Assembly: GCA_038323475.1 (NCBI GenBank)
Contig: JBBQHA010000143.1
Span: forward strand, 1-8,662
Source: SZAS-103 sp038323475
GTDB lineage: Bacteria > Pseudomonadota > Gammaproteobacteria > Xanthomonadales > Xanthomonadaceae
Length of the DNA stretch: 8,662 nucleotides
Reading direction: 5' to 3'
Under the pieces are notes generated by a model. That model ran no database searches, had not been told where the DNA came from, and saw nothing but the letters and a program-made list of their open reading frames with translations. A program made the position numbers and the translations under genes. Positions 6,021 to 8,662 of this stretch are shown here, piece by piece (the stretch's first letter is position 1; every line of letters starts with the position of its first letter).

Positions 6021-6816
6021 CGGCTGCTTCCTGATCGAGCCACCCGCGCCACGGCAACCGCACGTCGCCAAGCGCGATGAAATCCGGATTCAGCAGCGAC
6101 TCCTTCGTGTTGTAGCGCAGCGGCGCGCCATCGAGCGTGAGCACCGCGCCACCGGCCGCTTCGAGCACGCACTGCGCGGCGGCCGTGTCCCACTCCGAGG
6201 TCGGCCCGAAGCGCGGATAGACGTCGATGCGCCCTTCCGCGATCCGGCAGAACTTCAGCGACGAACCCATGCCGATGCGTTCGGTCGCGCCCATCTTTTC
6301 CAGTGCGGCGGCCGTGCGCGCATCCAGATGGGAGCGGCTCGCCGCGACCCGCAACGGGGTCGGCACGGGTTGCCGGGTCGCCAGGGCGACGTCGGCCGCG
6401 CCATTGCGCATGAAAGCGCCGGCGCCGCGTCCGGCATGCACCATGTAGTCCAGCGCGGGCGCGTACACGACGCCCAACACGGATGCATCGCCATCGATCA
6501 ATGCGATGTTGACGGTGAACTCGCCGTTTTTCTTGACGAACTCGCGGGTGCCGTCGAGCGGGTCGACGAGCCAGTAGCGCGACCAGCCGCGGCGCACGGA
6601 CCAGTCGATCGCGGCCGACTCTTCCGACAACACGGGAATCTCGGGCGTCAGCGCGGCAAGTCCGGCACAGATGATCCGGTGCGCCGCCATGTCGGCCGCG
6701 GTCAGCGGCGAGTCGTCGGATTTCGATGCGACGTCGAAGTCCTGCTCATACACCGCCATGATCGCCGCGCCGGCGTCGCGCGCAATCCCGATGCATGCCT
6801 CGCGCAGGGCGCTCAT
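6013..6816 (-). CDS. cysQ: 3'(2'),5'-bisphosphate nucleotidase CysQ
   Basis: The enzyme removes the 3'-phosphate of 3'-phosphoadenosine 5'-phosphate, a by-product of sulfate assimilation and acyl-carrier-protein loading, giving AMP. It belongs to the Mg-dependent, Li-sensitive inositol monophosphatase superfamily. In its 267 residues the metal-site motifs are intact: Asp35/Thr39/Asp42 in SDDSPLTAAD, SEE with Glu65/Glu66, DPLDGT with Asp85 and Asp88 (85-90), and EWDTAAAQ with Asp210 (208-215). The start is ATG 6816, which overlaps the nudE stop as ATGA and has GGAG (6824-6827) 7 bases upstream. The open frame continues upstream but without family-like sequence. Its neighbours NudE and MazG also clear nucleotide by-products, and the overlaps suggest coupled expression. 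Confidence 0.94.
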   Translation of the reverse strand: MSALREACIGIARDAGAAIMAVYEQDFDVASKSDDSPLTAADMAAHRIICAGLAALTPEIPVLSEESAAIDWSVRRGWSRYWLVDPLDGTREFVKKNGEFTVNIALIDGDASVLGVVYAPALDYMVHAGRGAGAFMRNGAADVALATRQPVPTPLRVAASRSHLDARTAAALEKMGATERIGMGSSLKFCRIAEGRIDVYPRFGPTSEWDTAAAQCVLEAAGGAVLTLDGAPLRYNTKESLLNPDFIALGDVRLPWRGWLDQEAADE

Positions 6817-7382
6817 GCCGCTGCTCCGCGGCGCGCCAACAGTTCGCGCACGATGAACAGAGCGGCCAGCGAGCGGCCATCCGAACAATCCTCGCGCAGC
6901 ATCAATTCGTGCAAATCGGCAAGCTTCCATGGCACCACGTCGATCTCCTCGGGTTCATCGCCAGGCAAGCGCTCGGCGTACAGTTCTTCGGCCAGGACCA
7001 GGTGCGATGCGAACTCCATGTAACCCGGCGCGAGCGTCAGCGGGCGCAGCAACCGCAATCTGCGCGCACCGAAGCCGGTCTCTTCCTTCAATTCGCGATT
7101 CGCCGCCTGCTCCGGCGTTTCGCCCTCGTCCATGCGCCCTTTCGGCAGGCCGAGTTCGTAGCGATGCACGCCGCAGGCGTATTCGCGCACCAGCAGCACG
7201 GTGTCGGGATCGGGCATCGCGGCGATGATCACCGAGCCGGGACCGCGGCTGCAGACACGGCGATAGCGGCGGCGCTCGCCATTGGCGAATTCCAGGTCGA
7301 CTTCCTCGACACGGCGCTCTCCTTCCTCGCGCGCGTGCACGGCGTGGATCTTCGGCAATTCCTTGTTGGGCAAATCAACCAT
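6813..7382 (-). CDS. nudE: ADP compounds hydrolase NudE (Nudix)
   Basis: This Nudix hydrolase is expected to act on ADP-ribose, Ap3A, NADH and similar ADP compounds, as Escherichia coli NudE does. Its 189 residues match the usual length of about 186. The Nudix box is complete at 82-104: Gly82, Glu88, then RELKEETGF (96-104) with Arg96, Glu97, Glu100 and Glu101 as metal ligands and catalytic residues. Family landmarks outside the box are VDLEFANG (28-35), REYACGVHRYELG (66-78), TLAPGYMEF (116-124), GDEPEEI (141-147) and ALFIVRE (174-180). The ATG at 7382 overlaps the gspN-like stop by 8 bp, with a purine-rich GGTGGAAA shortly upstream. No residues appear to be missing. Confidence 0.93.
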   Translation of the reverse strand: MVDLPNKELPKIHAVHAREEGERRVEEVDLEFANGERRRYRRVCSRGPGSVIIAAMPDPDTVLLVREYACGVHRYELGLPKGRMDEGETPEQAANRELKEETGFGARRLRLLRPLTLAPGYMEFASHLVLAEELYAERLPGDEPEEIDVVPWKLADLHELMLREDCSDGRSLAALFIVRELLARRGAAA

Positions 7383-8172
7383 GTCGTCGTTTCCACCACC
7401 AAGCGTCCTGGAGTACCAGCAGGCGGCTGCCGTCCGGCTGCGCCTGTCCCAACCGGGCCAATCCTTCCGCCAGTCGCGGATCGCGCGCCGCGAAGCGCAA
7501 CTCGATCCGGTAACCGATCAGGTCGGCTTTCACGTTTCCAACGACCTGCATCGGACCGCCGTTGTCGCGGATTCCCGCGAGCACGACGCCCGGTTGGTCG
7601 ACGTGGAAATCGACCAGCAGGTCGCCCAGATAATACGGCAATCGCGTGCGCGGGCCGACCAGGGTGGCCTGCCGCCACCAGGCGCGGCCTCGCACGGCGA
7701 CCGGCACGCCGTCATCGAAGCGCGCACGCTCGATGTCGAGGCGCACACTGCCGATCGGAAGGAATCCTTCGCGCATGAAGAACTTGCGCAGTGCGTCGCC
7801 GACGAGGTCGGCACGCAGCGACGTCACCTCGACCGTGTGCGGGCCTTGTTCGACATGCGCATCCATGCTCTGGTTCTTCGGCATATCGAAATGCAGGTCG
7901 GTGCGCAGGGTCCCGCCGAGCGCACGCAGCGGATCCGCTTTCCAGCGCAGGTGGCCGAGCGGCCAATCGCCCCACCATGTGTGGAACGAATCGCCATTCC
8001 ACGCGATCCCGTGGACATCCTCGAGCACGAGCGGATCGAGCGACCCTCGCAACGCGGAGACCGCGAGCCGCGCAGGCATGCGCAGGTACGCGACCATCGC
8101 CAGCGCCGCGAACAGGATCAACAGCAACCAGCGCCGCACTAGGCGGTAGCCTGGCGCGCAGGAGCCGCGCAT
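7375..8172 (-). CDS. GspN-like (type II secretion protein N family) inner-membrane protein
   Basis: The protein has a basic N-terminus, one membrane helix (about 13-30) and a long beta-rich periplasmic part, 265 residues in all. Family-like features are GIAWNG (55-60), PLGHLRW (71-77), repeated GxxxLxI-type strands (141-190), GGPMQVVGNV (205-214) and a terminal block from FAARDPRLAEGLARLG (227-242) to the dGxxxLxLQ strand (247-255). These fit the T2SS protein N family, whose members help anchor or assemble the secretion machine at the inner membrane. No other secretion gene is in view, so this is an orphan copy or a relative with another job. The start is unsure: ATG 8172 lacks a Shine-Dalgarno sequence, and GTG 8139 (254 residues) begins right before the helix. 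The shorter start would leave more room for the divergent bioA promoter. Confidence 0.7.
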   Translation of the reverse strand: MRGSCAPGYRLVRRWLLLILFAALAMVAYLRMPARLAVSALRGSLDPLVLEDVHGIAWNGDSFHTWWGDWPLGHLRWKADPLRALGGTLRTDLHFDMPKNQSMDAHVEQGPHTVEVTSLRADLVGDALRKFFMREGFLPIGSVRLDIERARFDDGVPVAVRGRAWWRQATLVGPRTRLPYYLGDLLVDFHVDQPGVVLAGIRDNGGPMQVVGNVKADLIGYRIELRFAARDPRLAEGLARLGQAQPDGSRLLVLQDAWWWKRRHG

Positions 8173-8231
8173 GGCGCATGGACACGGGCAGGGAGGGACA
8201 GGATGATGGTGCGCATCGCCGGATCGGACCG
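8140..8231 (+). promoter_or_regulatory. bioA leader with two chained tiny ORFs
   Basis: AGGAG (8160-8164) precedes ATG 8171 by 6 bases; that frame encodes MAHGHGQGGTG and stops with TGA at 8204-8206. This stop overlaps ATG 8203, which has AGGGAGG (8190-8196) 6 bases upstream and encodes MMVRIAGSDR, stopping with TGA at 8233-8235. That stop overlaps the bioA ATG at 8232. A short inverted repeat ATCGG-A-CCGAT (8223-8233) covers the bioA start. No BirA-type operator and no clear -35/-10 pair is visible. Part of this region is also coding for the gspN-like gene if its ATG 8172 is used. Confidence 0.4.
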
Positions 8232-8662
8232 ATGACAACGATGTTAACAGAGCCCACCAACCAGGCCGGCAGTAACCGGGCCGGCGACAACCTGAAGTGG
8301 ATCGCGCGCGACCTCGCCGTGCTGTGGCATCCATGCACGCAGATGCACGACCACGAACGCGCATTGCCGCTGATTCCGGTGCGCTCGGCCGAAGGCGCCT
8401 GGATCACCGACATGGATGGGAATCGCTATCTCGACGCGGTGTCGAGTTGGTGGACGTGCCTGTTCGGCCATCGCGATCCGCGCCTGGTCGCCGCGCTGAA
8501 ACGGCAGCTCGATGCGCTCGACCACGTGCTGCTCGCGGGCTTCGGCCACGCGCCGGCGATCGAACTCGCCGAAGCGCTGGTCGCGGTCGCGCCGCGCGGA
8601 CTTGCGAAAGTGTTCTATGCCGACAACGGCTCGGCCGCGGTCGAAGTCGCGCTGAAGATGAG
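8232..8662 (+). CDS. bioA: Adenosylmethionine-8-amino-7-oxononanoate aminotransferase BioA (5' part)
   Basis: This PLP enzyme of biotin synthesis converts 8-amino-7-oxononanoate to 7,8-diaminononanoate, usually with S-adenosylmethionine as amino donor. The window shows the first 143 residues; the rest lies beyond the right edge. Diagnostic motifs are LWHPCTQM (31-38), SAEGAW (52-57), YLDAVSSWWTCLFGH (66-80), DHVLLAGFGHAPAIEL (97-112) and FYADNGSAAVEVALKM (128-143), whose Gly133/Ser134 bind the PLP phosphate. In place of Tyr17 of the Escherichia coli enzyme (HPYT) there is Cys in HPCT, a variant common among other BioA proteins. The start is ATG 8232, with GGAT (8221-8224) 7 bases upstream; ATG 8241 and an upstream in-frame ATG 8178 are alternatives. 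It is the only plus-strand gene in the window. Confidence 0.93.
   Translation, partial: MTTMLTEPTNQAGSNRAGDNLKWIARDLAVLWHPCTQMHDHERALPLIPVRSAEGAWITDMDGNRYLDAVSSWWTCLFGHRDPRLVAALKRQLDALDHVLLAGFGHAPAIELAEALVAVAPRGLAKVFYADNGSAAVEVALKM

Noticed and set aside
8178..8231. Extended BioA start at ATG 8178, in frame with bioA
   Set aside because: Its nearest Shine-Dalgarno sequence is about 13 bases away, and the added 18 charged residues do not look like a BioA N-terminus. It remains an alternative if the leader ORFs are not real.
8240..8250. BirA (biotin repressor) operator near bioA
   Set aside because: Only a lone GTTAAC palindrome is present. The long, spaced inverted repeat expected of a BirA operator is absent, and the site lies inside the coding region.

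Overview
This is a GC-rich, gene-dense chromosomal window with an ordinary gammaproteobacterial gene set. BioA, NudE, MazG, CysQ and a GspN-like protein occur together, and the proteins are rich in Ala and Arg. This suits the Xanthomonadales (Lysobacter, Luteimonas or Rhodanobacter-like bacteria). That placement is inferred from general resemblance, not from a database match. I see no rRNA, tRNA, CRISPR array, insertion sequence or phage gene.

From right to left on the minus strand there are two compact gene groups. The first (about 8172 to 4797) is gspN-like, nudE, cysQ, mazG and an Mpo1/DUF962-like gene, joined by 4-8 bp overlaps or a 3 bp gap. It combines hydrolases of nucleotide by-products (NudE, CysQ, MazG) with two small membrane proteins. 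The second (4591 to the left edge) encodes an OmpR-type response regulator, a membrane histidine kinase, a MacA/HlyD-type periplasmic adaptor and a MacB/LolD-type ATPase. It ends in the first codons of a permease, which look broken. This reads as a two-component system next to the tripartite efflux or export pump it probably controls.

The longest stretch without a gene is the 205 bp gap 4592-4796 between the groups. It holds a perfect 8+8 palindrome and a 10 bp hairpin just upstream of the response regulator, plus an imperfect direct repeat. On the plus strand, bioA starts at 8232 divergently from gspN and leaves the window at the right edge. Its leader has two tiny reading frames, each with a strong Shine-Dalgarno sequence, chained by ATGA overlaps into the bioA start.

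Most of the window is well explained. The points most worth a second look are the bioA leader, the stacked palindromes before the regulator, an LTxxQ-like insert in the adaptor, and the repeat-flanked stop near the start of the permease. No clearly new multi-gene system is evident.
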